Assembly: GCA_951640195.1 (NCBI GenBank)
Contig: OX621174.1
Coordinates: 1,054,001 to 1,118,000 of the forward strand
Source of the DNA: Porpolomopsis calyptriformis
Taxonomy: Eukaryota; Basidiomycota; Agaricomycetes; Agaricales; Hygrophoraceae
Direction of reading: 5' to 3'
DNA length: 64,000 nt
Below, one piece after another: positions 33,606 to 45,957 of this stretch (position 1 is the stretch's first letter; each line of letters begins with the position of its first letter). Below the pieces are notes generated by a model, which was not told where the DNA came from, did not search any database, and saw nothing but the letters and a program-made list of their open reading frames with translations. The position numbers and the translations under genes were made by a program.

Positions 33606-35207
33606 AGACCCCAAGTCAAAGGATCGTCCCGACCAAAATGTCCTTATTATATGTTGAGCCACAAGTTGATCGCCGCATCGGCTGCCATCTGGGGCCGAGC
33701 GCCTACTGGCAGGAAAACACCGGGCGTCGGGTTCTCAAAACTGCCTAGAGGCCTCAAGTAAGAAAAAAAAACAGAGCCATACCCGCGAAGGTAACAATGA
33801 CGACGCTTAGCAGCGCCAATTTTGACGTTGCTTGATGGGGATGTTCATCTCACAGCCTTTGGGCGTCTCTTTTTGCACCACTACGTCATATCTGGCCTTG
33901 TTTCGTATATCAACCCTGCAACGGATGTCTTGACATGCTCGTTTGCGGCTGCAGCATGGTGGTAGAAAGTTTTGGCATGAGTATAGATTAGCGTCGATCG
34001 TGGTTGGGTTGGCACCCTCTCACGTTCGGGATGCATCAAAAGTTTAACGCGTACTCACGTACTCTCTCGCATGGTCCTTTCACGATTGATATCCTACCAA
34101 AGGCCCTCGATCGCCGCGGACCTTGCAGCTTCTTGGCTATGGCGCGATCGGTTTGATGATTCTAGGTCAGTTGACTTGATAATGTCTAGTTTCAGTCACG
34201 TCTCGATGCCATCAGCGTCTTGAATACGACAGATTGATGAAATAGAATTGGACCTATAGAAAGGGCGATTTCAGTTCGCCGTATCAAAGCAATGTGCCAG
34301 GAGCACACAAATAAACTTCATACCGAACCTTGAAAGTCACTCACTTTCAATATATGTATATGCTAGAAAGGCTAACCAGAGGACCTATTCAGGGTCGCAC
34401 GTGAATGCATGTTGCGGGATGACGGAAAGTGTCAACACGAGTATAGATCAGGAACGTTCTCACCCGCTCGAACGCCCTTGATGCATCGAATTCAATCCAC
34501 ACTCACACGCGCTCCTCCATGACCGACACCTCGCCTAAATTATGAGAGCGATAGTCACGGAATTTACCTATTTGTTCGATATTTCTAGCCAAGGTCAGCT
34601 GGGAGCTTAGTCTCAGTCAATTTGATTCACTCGTCGATGCAAGCAACATGCACATTTCTTGAATACGACAGATCGATCAAATGGAAGGTTGTCGCTCAGC
34701 GGCCACCGTCGGCTCTGGCAGAGACCTGGAACTTGGGAGCCGCTCTTCACGAAGAGAGGGAAGAAGACAATTTCCTCTTCCAGCGACGCGAATGGCTCTT
34801 CGCGCCTTGTTCCACTGATCAATTGCGCCAAAGTCTTTCTCTTGGGATATAGGGACCAGCATCACGGGAAAGTACACTTTGGCTCGAGGGATAAGGCCGA
34901 CTCATCTAACCAGATGGATGGCAGCTTTCTTGCCATAACGGATGGAGATGTAACAGGACCAACAAAAGAGTCAAATTCGTGATTGCCAAGTAACCCGACT
35001 ATTGGATATTAGTGGGAAGGCAGGGTTGGTAGAACAGGGAGGATGTATATTTGGGGTCAGGGGCAGGGCACAACGACCTGAACCATGAAGGGGATTGTGC
35101 ACCACCCAGGCTGGAGCGTAGACAGGTGAGATAGTTGGCGGCATGGGGGACAATGATGTTGTGTCCAGCTGCACTGAAGTCTCTTTTCTGTGGTACTTTC
35201 TACACCT
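33606..35207. other. Intergenic, no gene seen; contains a diverged direct repeat
   Basis: Apart from the repeat listed separately I see no gene. The right part is likely the 3' flank of the ankyrin ORF. Confidence 0.45.
33950..34690. repeat. Diverged direct duplication, about 300-bp units
   Basis: Unit 1 (about 33957-34245) and unit 2 (about 34408-34685) share an ordered series of blocks: GAGTATAGAT, then GATGCATC, then CTAG..AAGGTCAG or TCTAGGTCAG, and finally CTTGAATACGACAGAT.GAT.AAAT. Spacing is preserved although overall identity is moderate. Neither unit codes for anything I recognise. Confidence 0.55.
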
Positions 35208-38200
35208 TCATTTATCGGCGAATCTTGTTTGCCCATGGATTGAAGTTTTCACGTCGGTCCACATTCTTTCACCCAGCAGCTTCATGATATCCTCGTCCCC
35301 ACACCCAATCGCATACGAAAGTGGCGCCAGACCATTTGAGTCCTTCCAGCCTGGGTCAACATCATCACGTTCAACTAGCAGCTTGGCGATAATCTTGCAT
35401 CCCTCCTCAGCTGCATACGAAAGTGGTGTTCGACCATCCTTGGCCCTCGAATCTGCATCAACATCATCACGCGCAACCAGCAGTTTCAAGACATTCTCGT
35501 GCCCGCGCTGAGCTGCATACGAGAGTGGAGTTCGACCGTTTGAGTTGTTCGAATCCGCGTTAACACCATCACGCTCGACCAGCAGCTTCACGACAACCTC
35601 GTGCCCCTGCTCAGCTGCATAGGAAAGTGGTGTTCGACCATTTCTATCGTCCGAATCTGAGTGAACGTCATCACGCGCAACCAGCAGCTTCACGACACCT
35701 TCGTGGCCGAGCTGAGCCGCATACGAAAGTGGTCTTCGACCATGTCCATCGTCCGAATCTGCGTAAACGTCATCACGCTCGACTAGCAGCTTCACGACAA
35801 CCTCGTGCCCCCGCTCAGCTGCATACGAAAGTGGTGTGCGACCATTTCTGTCGTCCGAATCTGAATAAACGTCATCACGCGCAACCAGCAGCTTCACAAC
35901 ACCTTCGTGACCGAGCTGAGCCGCATATGAAAGTGGTGTTCGACCATTTGAGTCATCCGAATCTGCGTAAACGTCATCACGCGCAACCAGCAGCTTCACG
36001 ACAACCTCGCGCCCCCGCTCAGCTGCATGCGAAAGTGGAGTTTGACCATTCTCGGCCCTTGAATCCGCGTCAACATCATCGAGCGCAACTAGCAGCTTCA
36101 CGACATCCTCGTGCCCGAGCTGAGCCGCATATGAAAGCGGTGTTCGACCGTTTGAGTCCTTCGAATCTGCATTAACATCACCACGCTCGACCAGCACCTT
36201 TACGACAGCCTCATGCGAAGACCGAGCTGCATACGAAAGTGGTGTTCGGCCATACGAGTCCTTCGAATCTGTGTCAATATCATCACGTTCGACCAGCAGC
36301 TTCATCACACCCTCATGCCCCCGCTGAGCTGCATATGAAAGTGGAGTTCGTCCATAAAAGTCCTTCGAATCTGCGACAACACCATCACGCTCGACCAGCA
36401 GCTTCACGACATTCTCGTGCCCGAACTGAGCCGCATACGAAAATGGAGTTCGACCATCAAGGTCCTTCGAATCTGCTTCAACATCACCACGCCCAACCAG
36501 CAGCTTCACGACATTCTCGTGCCCGAACTGAGCCGCATACGAGAATGGAGTTCGACCATAAAAGTCCTTCGAATCCGCGTCAACATCATCACGTTTGACC
36601 AGCAGCCCCACAACACCCTCGAGCCCCTCCTCAGCTGCATACGAAAGTGGTGTTCGACCGTCTGAGTCCTCCGAATTTGGGTCAATATCACCATGTGTTA
36701 CCAGAATCACCACTGCATCCTGGCTTCCCGCTATAGCCGCAATATGGAGGGGCGTTGCACTATAGCTGTCCATTCAATTTGGATTTGCACCATTTTCCAC
36801 TTGATAACGAGCAATCTGGTCCAAGTTGAAGAAAGCAACGACATGGAGACCAGAGAAATTTTTTGGACATGCTGAACTATACCAGTACCATCGTCGAGAT
36901 ATCAGCATAACCTGGCTGGCGCATGCAGCTTTTGGATCATCTCGAAGAAAATCCATTGCCAAGTCTTTGACACTCCCTTGGTGCCGACGTGCATGATCAC
37001 CCCAGTTCGTGGCAGCGTAATCAAGGAATGGGTTGTTTGCCAAAAGGGATTTGAACTCTTTCTCGGTTTCGCAGTAGCCACACGCAAATACGTTGAGTGA
37101 AAGGTATCTGAGGCATGTGGCGGCAATATCAATCTCAGCATTCGGAAACCGGGATTCACGTTGATTTTCGAAATACTGTTGAGTTGTATAGTCTGTATAT
37201 ATTGTAAGCTGAATATATTATTCAAATGTGTGTTCCACTCACGAGCAAATCGAATGGTACGTTGACCATCAATCACAACTAATCCAGCACAGACCGAAGT
37301 CAGCTTCGAATCGAAAATGAGATCGTCAGGGTCCAACTCCGTCATATCGGGTGAAACGGCTAAGGCATGTTGCAGCTCTTCGACAGTCAGTGGCCGACAA
37401 GCATAAGTAATCCACGAAAGAACCCGTTCGCCTAGTTCTCGGTCATCTTTACTTTGCCGCTCGATTCGCTCCATAGCTTGATCGTAAATAGCGTGTATGT
37501 CACTTGGTAAATTATCGAGAGCTCTCATGACTCCTTTGACGCTCTTCTGCTGCGACAACATATTTATGTGCAGACGTGCCAGTAAAAACCTTGTTGGCAG
37601 GTCAGAAACTAAATGCTGGATGAATTCGCATAACACAAGATACTTACATGCCTTTCACATTCTCAACAATCTTGGTTCTGATAATCTCCCGCTGTCTAAT
37701 CAGATAAGGATAGTCGAGTAGCTGGCTTTGAATGAACTTCGACACGTCCCCGTCTGTCGCACGAATATAGATGCGCGATGCTTTCGTAAAATGTTCCTCA
37801 ATTGAAGATAGGTCTCGCGAGGTCACCATGATGTTGATAGGCCCAGTTAAAGATCGAAGGGCCCGCAGTAGTTTCAACCGGGATCCATCACTTTCAGAAC
37901 ATTCGTCCAAGCCATCGACGACAATGAATACTTTTTCGTACGTCTTGATTTCCGTCTCCAATGTAGTGGTAACCTCGTCCAGTGTGGGAAAGGTGTTTTT
38001 CTTTTGATGACGTTGATAGAGAGCATTGATGTGGTCAGATATCGCCGGACTGTCTTGCACCAATTGCTTAAGTACACTCGCGATGAGGTTCGTGGCCGTC
38101 TGCGTGGTCTGCTCTTTGTAATTGCAATAGATGCATGTGACGCCAACTTTGCAATCCTTGAAGAATGTCTGGAGGTAGTTTATGACAATTGAACTAGGGA

Positions 38201-38631
38201 AGAACCACAATCAGCCTTGAATCATAAGCAATTTAAATGATCGTATTACGCAAGGATGGTTTTCCCAGCACCGGCTGCGCAACTGATAAGATCGTTATCA
38301 CCGATGCGGATAAAATCTTACGATTTCCAGGACACCACAATACCTGTGACACCCCATCCCGCCAGTTCTGAAATGTTTGGGATTCGAGCAACCAATTTCC
38401 AGTACCCTTTTCACTCCTGTCAAGAAAATCGCCCTGCATCGCCGGGAAGTTATGTTTTGACAACCATCCTGCGATACTGCAACGTCCTACCATCGGTACA
38501 TCAGTAAATTCTTTCTTGAGGCAGACTCAGGGAGGTAATTTAGGTACAGTACCTGGATCGAAATTGTAGTAAATATTGGTTTGACTCCCACCAACTGTGT
38601 TGAATGTCGACCGCACTATAGATGTCGCCAT
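35208..38631 (-). CDS. NACHT-ankyrin STAND protein, interrupted by one in-frame TGA
   Basis: Exons: 38553-38631, 38322-38486, 38250-38274, 37648-38193, 37243-37589, 35208-37192; phases consistent; introns 48-66 bases. The N-terminal part is a NACHT domain: NWRDGVSQVLWCPGN joined over an intron to PGAGKTILA (Walker A), KVFIVVDGLDEC (Walker B), INIMVTSRDL (sensor), and LSWITYACRPLTVEELQHAL (winged-helix part). The C-terminus has 15 ankyrin repeats of 34 residues (consensus GRTPLSYAAQLGHEGVVKLL). Between NPN and MDSYSATPLHIAA lies a TGA at 36774-36776, immediately followed by ATG. As read, the locus gives a 526-residue NACHT protein and a 521-residue ankyrin ORF; without the stop it would be 1048 residues. 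Such proteins are NLR-like sensors involved in fungal heterokaryon incompatibility. It may be a recent pseudogene, or a readthrough or edited gene. Confidence 0.82.
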
Positions 38632-38843
38632 GGTTTGTGGATACTGGATTGAGGGTCTCGTCAATAGATTACCCTGCCTAACCTAGTTAGCTGGACCTTA
38701 CCGGGTGCACCTTGCAAGAGCTAGTTTTTAGATGCTCAGTGAGCTTTTGGTCCAAAGTGTTTCAAGGACCGCCAATAGGCTGAGTCCAATTTACGCTCAC
38801 CAGCACCAAATGGTGTACGATTGACCCCTTCACCGTGCCATCG

Positions 38844-40665
38844 ATGTCAGATCATAGCCTCCCCGGATATGTAGAGTATGTGATTCTCGTCTGGTTTGTC
38901 TGACTTCAACTCACCGATCAAGTAGAATCTCCCCGTATCATCGACTGCTCACCCATTCTCGATTTTTTCTTACTCTGCGTTCCCAAGAGGGAAAATACCA
39001 TTCACTCATTCTCTTTCGGCTCTCCTCGGGTTCCAATACTACCTCATCAAAGATCAACGCTGTCAGTGATAATGATTCGCTCGGGCAGGAACCGTCAGCT
39101 CACTCATTGGGAATCTCAAACACCAAACAACTATACGCAATGGAGTCGGCCTGTCCTCATCTCGGCGCTGATCTATCCCATGCTGAAATAGAGGAGTGTG
39201 ATAGTGGTACCGTTGCCGTCTGTCCCTGGCATAGGTATGTACCAAACGTCCGCACTTATATTCCGCGTCGCCTTCAATCGCGACCTCTCGCGAATTTGGC
39301 CTCGTGCGGTGTTGATAACAACTCTTATTGACAGATATGACTTTGATCTCCGCACAGGGAGGAGTGACACGGGTTTAAAAGCTTGCACATATGCTGTATG
39401 TGTTCAATATGACGACTCGGACGGTGTGGAAAAAGTGTGGGTTGAAACACCAGACGGGGGGACTCGCTGGAGACTTGTCGAGTTGCGTCCTGTATCGGAA
39501 GGTTCTTCTTTTTCCCTCCCTCTGTTCCTCGTACATATCCCTTTCCTCCAATAGAATTTGCCGATCCCCCTCCAACCAAGCCCGTCATAGCCGCGTCATT
39601 GACAGCTCCCCTATGCCATAAACCAGAAGAGGATGTTGTTCCTACCAATCGGGTTCCCACCACCCTGATGGAATGGGCCGTTCTCGTCCTCAACACTCCT
39701 CATCCCACATTAAAGGTCTAGATGTTCATCATCCACCGTCGCCATCACTTTCTGATCGCGTCTACCGCGGTCCTTCTAGGTCGAACGCACCCGCCACGCC
39801 GTCCAATTATACCGCACAGGGAAACTGGCTTCCATCGGCCACAAGTTGCCCAACGCACCTTCTCCACCCGACATCCCTCCACGAGAAGAGCAGTTCATGA
39901 GAAACACGGTAGATCCAGGGAAGGTACGAAATCGGAAGAATAAGGCTGTTATGCTTCACGCTCTCGCAAATATTGAACAATGGGCGTGAGTGTCTCCGTT
40001 GAACAAACATCCAAGCTCTGCTCATTTGATATCTAGAATTGATCTTGCGTGGGTGAAGCCATATACGCACATTGCTTGATGAATATTAAATCTTATTCTA
40101 TTCTAGTTGGGATATCATCGCCCGTTTCGGTCCCTCCCATCCAAATCTACCACCAGCATTCTTCTCCGACTTCACTAAAATGGCACTGGATGAATCAAAG
40201 CATTTCACCCTTCTGACTTCCCGGCTTTCTGCCATCTCGCCCACAACACCCTACGGAAGCATGCCCGTACACGCCTCGCTCTGGGAATGAGCACAAGCCA
40301 CCTCAGCTTCCCTAAGCGCCCGTCTCGCAATCATCCACCTCGTGCACGAGGCACGCGGTTTGGACGTGAACCCGGCCACCATCGAACGATTTCGGCGCGC
40401 CGGAGACGACGAGAGTGTCGCCGCGCTAGAGGTCGTACACGCCGACGAGGTCACTCATGTGACAACCGGGCACAGATGGTTTACGTGGGTATGCGAAAAG
40501 GAAGGGGTAGACCCAGTGGGTGCATTTAGAACCGAGGTAAAGAAACACTGGAAAGGGGAAGTGAAAGGACCGTTCAATGTGGAGGATCGAGAGAAGGCTG
40601 GGTTGACGAAAGAGTTTTATCAGGACTTGAGGGGCGAAACGGGATGGGAAGAGCCACAGCAATGA
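38844..40665 (+). CDS. Rieske [2Fe-2S] - DUF455 (ferritin-like) fusion, with an in-frame TGA
   Basis: Exons: 38844-38879, 38926-38934 (both tentative), 38990-39234, 39335-39501, 39555-39715, 39780-39985, 40037-40048, 40107-40665. The N-terminal domain has the Rieske ligands in CPHLGA and VCPWHR. The C-terminal half is DUF455, a ferritin-like di-iron fold related to MiaE: ALANIEQWAIDLAWDI, LDESKHF, LVHEARGLDVNPATIERF and VVHADEVTHVTTG carry the Glu and His ligands. The pairing suggests an oxygenase in which the Rieske cluster feeds electrons to a di-iron site. A TGA at 40288-40290 interrupts the DUF455 domain (LWE, stop, AQATSASLSARLAII) within an otherwise perfect frame. A 12-base exon is needed for correct phase. 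If the stop is real, the di-iron site is truncated. Confidence 0.8.
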
Positions 40666-40839
40666 GCAGTCATGGACAACGTTCGACAGAAATGGAGATT
40701 CTGCGATGTTGACATGGAATGGATGGCGAGTAGTCTCGAATGATAGTAAAGAAGAAAATTCTCCTTAATACATCCCGATGTGCAATGCGACCGAAGCATC
40801 GATGAGATAGTGGGAAACTGGGGCTTCATCTGATGCATG

Positions 40840-43800
40840 TTAAGAGGTGTCCGTGTGAATCACCTTTCTCCCATGCGTCCTTTTGGTATGTCTCAACAAA
40901 TACACCATAGACGTTGGTGTCATACCTTCCATCCGTTTAACTATACCCTATAAGAATGACATTAAGAATCAGGAAGACGGACCAATGTCCAAAAACTTAC
41001 AAAACTAGTCGGTCGCACAGCTGAAAGTCGTTCTCGAACCTCAGAGCTGAGCCCAGGTATAGCATGATAGTCAATATTGGGATCGAGGGTCAAATTTTCG
41101 TCTTCCATGAAGACACGTAAATCTGCCTCTTGGCGACGGAGATGTGAGTGGTACCGACCTGGAACTCGGTCAGAAAAGCTCGAGTTTTGCTTCGCAATAC
41201 TCACCCTCAACATCTAGTCGACCAAGCACTTGAGGATCCACATTGGAAAGATCGGGAACAGCAACCTTGAGATTGGCGGTGCCCACGTTCGGGTATCGCA
41301 GCATATCGAATGCACTAAAATAGTCAATTTGGAGGGGAAGAACATTATAAAAAGATCGGAGTTACCTCCTGAGAATGCCATCTCGTTGGACGTTGAAGCC
41401 ATAGGTCACCCATCCCTTCAAAAAAAATGCATCTCAGCAGGCCATTTCGTACTTTCGTGGCTTGAACTCACTTGAGGACTCAAGGAAAATGATTTGAGAA
41501 GGTTCCCTACCCTCTCGATCTCGCTTCTTACGCCGCAAAAGGACTCCCACCGTCTGTCGGATACAACACCAGCATTCCTCCCTACCCAGAAGTACAAGAA
41601 GTTAGCGTCGTTCAGATTGAATGACAAAAGAACTCCACACAGACCCTTTTCAGTCAGGCGTAAATCAGCATTATCACTTCGGATGGACATTCGATACTCT
41701 GATCTAGCTGTGAACATTCGGTCTGTTTCCGACGAATCAGGGTTAAAAAGCCTTCGACAGATGAGATAAAGGGGACGCACAAGGCTCTTCCGCTCCTTTT
41801 ACAACGAGGTCGTCAATCATTACCCCGAGGAACCCGTCGGCTCGAGTGACTAAGAGAGGTGGGCGATGTAGGGCAGCCAATCCAGCATTGATACCTGCCA
41901 CAACCCCTTGTGCGGCAGCCTCTTCGTATCCGGTTGTTCCTTGCGATGGAGGAACGACGGTCAACGGACAAGATACGGCAAGAACAGTAGCCTACCGTTG
42001 ATCTGGCCGGCAAGGAAAAGACCCTGATGATCGGGATGCGGTCAACAGACGCAACGAAGCTGTGAGGAATGATGGTACCTGTACTCGCTTGGTTTGAAGT
42101 GTGGCTGAAGGGTTGATGAATGGCTGTGCGAATTGATAAATATAGGAGGGATAAACGAACTCACGGCATAGTTCGCGGGGATCGACGTGATCATATTCGA
42201 CACCATACGCCGGTTTTACCATTTGTACGGATTCCAACCCTGGAATGGTGCGTAACATGGTTTCCTGCACTTCTTCGGGTATGCTGCATGATATTCCATT
42301 GGGATATATGATATCTATTTGAGGCATGCGTCAAGTGGGAGTTGGCAAATGATATCTCAAGTAAGAATGTTTACCCGAATCATAGCCTTCTGGTTCCAGC
42401 CATACTGTATGACTGGATTTGTGACCGAAACGGAGAATCTTGGCTTCTAAGGAAGGGCAGTAGCGGGGACCTTCCACTTTGTTAACTTCATTGAAAACCA
42501 ATCGATGGAGAAAATGGTCGACAACCTTTTTTTGCCTCTTGGATGTGAACGCTGTGGAGGATGTTATCCTTCACAATCTGATGAGTAGCGGGTGTCGTGG
42601 CAGTTTTATAACAGGCTATTTGATTGTCCTTTAATCTCACAGACTTGAGATAGGCCCTTACGTCTACAGGTTGGTTTACGAGGACAACTCACCGCGTTAT
42701 CAACTGTCCGATTCAGGAAGCTGAATGGCAAAGGTACAGAATCACCGTACTGGCATTCTAGGTTTTTGAAATCTATAGTCTTTGCATCCAGTCGTGCAGG
42801 AGTACCCGTTTGAAGGCGGCCTAGCTTGAATCCCGCAGAACGGAGGGAACCAGAGAGGCCGACAGACGGTGCCTCGTTCATTCTTCCAGCGGGGTACCGC
42901 TTAAGGCCTAGAAAAATGATATATTAGAATGAAGTTGTAGAGCAAAGATGCGAAATACCATACCTATATGGATCTCCCCGGAAAGAAATGTGCCTGTACA
43001 AATCACAACCTGAGAACAACTTATCATCTCCCCAGAATCTGATGGCCATCCCCGTTGAGAAATAAACGTATACAGCAGACACGGAAACCCTACTGACCCA
43101 GTCCAACACCTTTTACTTTCGCCCATGCAGATGAATTGCCAACATCTGGACGATCTGGGTGTTGAAAAACCAGGTCAAAGACACTCCCTGGTCGTACGTG
43201 GAGATTCGGATAGTTAAATAAGACATCCTGCATATGCCTCTTATAAAGCCGTCTATCGATCTGTGCCCTTGGGCCCTGGAAGGAATACAGAAAAAGTACG
43301 AATGGTGCAGAGATGGAGCTATAACTCACCCACACAGCCGGACCCTTCGATCGGTTCAAAACCTGGAACTGGATACCAGCCTTATCTGCATGCCCGAATG
43401 TTAGAGGTGGAATGGAGGGAAAGTGTAAGATTATGACGACCTGTGACTTTCCCCATAACTCCATCCAAGGCATCCACCTCACGTACCAATGTGCCCTTCC
43501 CCACTCCCCCGATTGAAGGGTTGCATGAAAGTTCACCGACGGTGTCAAGCCTTTGCGTCAAAAGTACCGTCCTTGCACCAGTGCGAGCAGCCCCAGCGGC
43601 TGCCTCGCAACCTGCGTGACCGCCGCCGATGACACAAACTAGAAAAAATCACCAGTCAAATCAAGTAGCTTTACAACAGAAAACAGAACTCGGCCAAATG
43701 AGAAAAAGAAATTTCGACGTTACCATCGAAGCAGTTGTTCGTGTCTGGATTCAAAGTGGAATATATCCGAAGGCCATTTCTAACCACAAAAAGACCACTT

Positions 43801-43841
43801 GGATGTACAGCTGTCGTTGGGAGATGAGCAGCTCGAAGCAT
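40840..43841 (-). CDS. MTO1: Mitochondrial tRNA uridine-34 modification enzyme MTO1 (GidA/MnmG family)
   Basis: Eighteen exons, phases consistent, 676 residues: 43724-43841, 43441-43638, 43330-43385, 43098-43275, 42964-43038, 42693-42907, 42526-42628, 42375-42485, 42165-42314, 42079-42104, 41996-42023, 41781-41939, 41645-41722, 41472-41581, 41366-41415, 41205-41314, 41001-41158, 40840-40947. The N-terminus ([12 protein letters not shown]...) is a likely mitochondrial presequence. FAD binding: [13 protein letters not shown] at residues 41-53. GidA signatures: [13 protein letters not shown] and [29 protein letters not shown] and the C-terminal [17 protein letters not shown] are typical. The enzyme acts with MSS1 (GTPBP3) to form the cmnm5/taurinomethyl group at the wobble uridine in mitochondria. 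Very short exons (26, 28 bases) are present. No defect seen. Confidence 0.95.
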
Positions 43842-44335
43842 GGGCCTGAAAAAAACAAAAAAGTTGTTTATTCTAGAGACTTTTGCCAAACAACTTCCCA
43901 AAAGGGTGGCTTCGATCTCTGATTGCCTGTTACTGGTACCGATGGACCTCGTGAGGTAAAAGTGATATCATTAGACGTAAAATAGCGCACGACATACGCC
44001 CGGTATCTTATATCCGCTTTTTTTGTGCCACCAGATACACGCGCCTGCCTCGTGGTTCCAGGAACCCCGAAATCAGTGGAAAGTGCATCGATTCCGAACA
44101 ACCTCAAGGATGTATGGCATACATGCTTTCACAGTATGGTGACACCTTGGTTATCATATTATCACAGCTGTGGATCTTTCATTAAAATGAACCATCCCTC
44201 CAACACGAGGTTGAGAATCCCCATCTCATATTTAAAACATGTTCCCTCGCGGGCGCCTCCACGCACTCGGCGTCTTCCTCTTCTCTCTCGCGATACCTAG
44301 GATCTGGCATCAGGAGTGACCATCTCCACCATCCC
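43842..44335. other. Intergenic, divergent promoter region
   Basis: It lies between the divergently transcribed MTO1 and coiled-coil genes. No gene is recognised. Confidence 0.5.
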
Positions 44336-45694
44336 ATGTACCATCATATTCGATTTCCACTGCATTTCACTTCACACGGCACGGACGTCCCGCACTTCGG
44401 TTTGATTTCACATCTGTCAACCATCTGTCCAGCTTTGGTGGTGGCCGCATCCACGTTCCTTTACCACCTCTTACATCCCATCTCCTTTTCACCCGTCGCT
44501 GTGTGTCTCTCGCTCGCACTCGTCGCCACCTATTCCATATCACCTCCTGTCTGTAGACCTGGGCCTCCCGAAATGCAACTGACCCAGATGGATACCACAT
44601 CGAACCATTATCGCAATATCGGAACACACACAGACACCCAATATTTCGAACTTCAGCGCTGCCTCGCTCTACACTCCATCAAGCACAAGATCGACTGTGC
44701 AGACATGATGCGGCAGAACGCTCGTCTAACTTCAACCATCCAGAGGCTGCGGAAAGACTTGAGCGCGAACTCGTTCGCCGCATTCCGTGACCGGCTCCTT
44801 CTTATGAATAAGATCTGGAAGCAAGAGAGGGAACTGAAATTGTTGCGAAACGTCGCCTCGGAGGGGGAATCGCGAGTACAGGAAGTCAAGGACGCTTCCT
44901 CCAAAGAGATACAGGCACTGGAGGAAGAGCTGGAGACTTTGAAGAAGAAACACTTGGCTGAGATAGCCGAACGAGAGGTACTGGAGGAGCGGGAAGAAGG
45001 GATGGTGGATGAGGTTGTGAGGGAGATTTCTGCCGATCTTGAGGAGAGTCAGCGGCTGGTTGAAGTTCTTCGCGCGAGGATATCCAGACACGATCAGGAG
45101 GTTGAAGAAATCCATAACGACTGGTTGCAGGATAACCAGGAGCTTGCGAGGGAGGTGGCCAAGTTGAAATTGGGACAACCCACAGAGGTCGTCGAGCAGG
45201 AAATCTGGAGCGAAATGGATCAAACTCTTGTCGGGGAGTGGTATAAAAAGAAAGCTACCCTTGTACAAGAAGGACCAACAGAAGATGAAATCCACGATAG
45301 TGATGACCTTGATGAATCATCCTCGGACATGGCAAGTCCTACATCGACGATCGCAGGAGACGTCGAGAGTATTCAAGCGTTGGAAGAATCTCTTTGGATA
45401 GGGAGGAAAGTCGGCTTTTCAGAGTCACCGGCGACGTCGCCAAAGACATCCACCCCCATACGCCCCAATACGAACCACGTTAATCCATTCCTCCATCCGC
45501 AGTCCCCCGCCGCCCTAGCATTGGATGACAGAAACACTTATACCACTTCGACACGACTTCTCGCACGATACAAGCGCGCGCGGTCTTCACGCCTACCATT
45601 CCGTCTACCTTCATGGCCTCTGCGAGGCAACGAGTCCACTGATATCGCGGGAAGATTAGTGAAGAGGGTGAAGGTTGATTCAAGCCGAGTTTGA
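44336..45694 (+). CDS. Coiled-coil protein of unknown function
   Basis: The open frame runs from an ATG at 44336 to a TGA at 45692-45694, 452 residues. The convincing part starts at the in-frame ATG at 44573 (373 residues): a long coiled coil from about NARLTSTIQRLRKDL through EVVREISADLEESQRLVEVL to NQELAREVAKLKLG. An acidic linker (IHDSDDLDESSSDM) follows, with SP/TP sites and a basic C-terminus (RLVKRVKVD) that could be a nuclear signal. The 79 residues before 44573 are hydrophobic and may be 5' UTR. No family recognised; a structural or chromatin/spindle-associated protein is possible but not shown. Confidence 0.6.
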   Translation: MYHHIRFPLHFTSHGTDVPHFGLISHLSTICPALVVAASTFLYHLLHPISFSPVAVCLSLALVATYSISPPVCRPGPPEMQLTQMDTTSNHYRNIGTHTDTQYFELQRCLALHSIKHKIDCADMMRQNARLTSTIQRLRKDLSANSFAAFRDRLLLMNKIWKQERELKLLRNVASEGESRVQEVKDASSKEIQALEEELETLKKKHLAEIAEREVLEEREEGMVDEVVREISADLEESQRLVEVLRARISRHDQEVEEIHNDWLQDNQELAREVAKLKLGQPTEVVEQEIWSEMDQTLVGEWYKKKATLVQEGPTEDEIHDSDDLDESSSDMASPTSTIAGDVESIQALEESLWIGRKVGFSESPATSPKTSTPIRPNTNHVNPFLHPQSPAALALDDRNTYTTSTRLLARYKRARSSRLPFRLPSWPLRGNESTDIAGRLVKRVKVDSSRV

Positions 45695-45957
45695 CTCGGA
45701 ATGGTTGGGGCCTATTTATCAGAGATATTTATTCACCAGTTGGTGTAATTCGATCTAGGTCGTCTTTTCAGGTGTATCCTTGACACCCCACGATATGCGA
45801 AATATGGATATGACTTTCTCATACACGATGGGTTTAAGTTTCTTGACGAAAAAGCCGCGCCTATGGCCCATATCGTGGATTTTATGATTAGAGGACCAGC
45901 ATCATGATAATACGTCCAGTCTTGAAGGAGAGGGATTGGCAAACTTGACAATGCTAA

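Noticed and set aside
35627..36665. Plus-strand frames with regular repeats (e.g. HHAQPAASRHLRARAEPH)
   Set aside because: They mirror the 102-bp ankyrin repeats coded on the minus strand.
40107..40290. A missed intron explaining the TGA in the DUF455 domain
   Set aside because: All nearby GT..AG pairs either shift the frame or remove conserved residues on both sides of the TGA.
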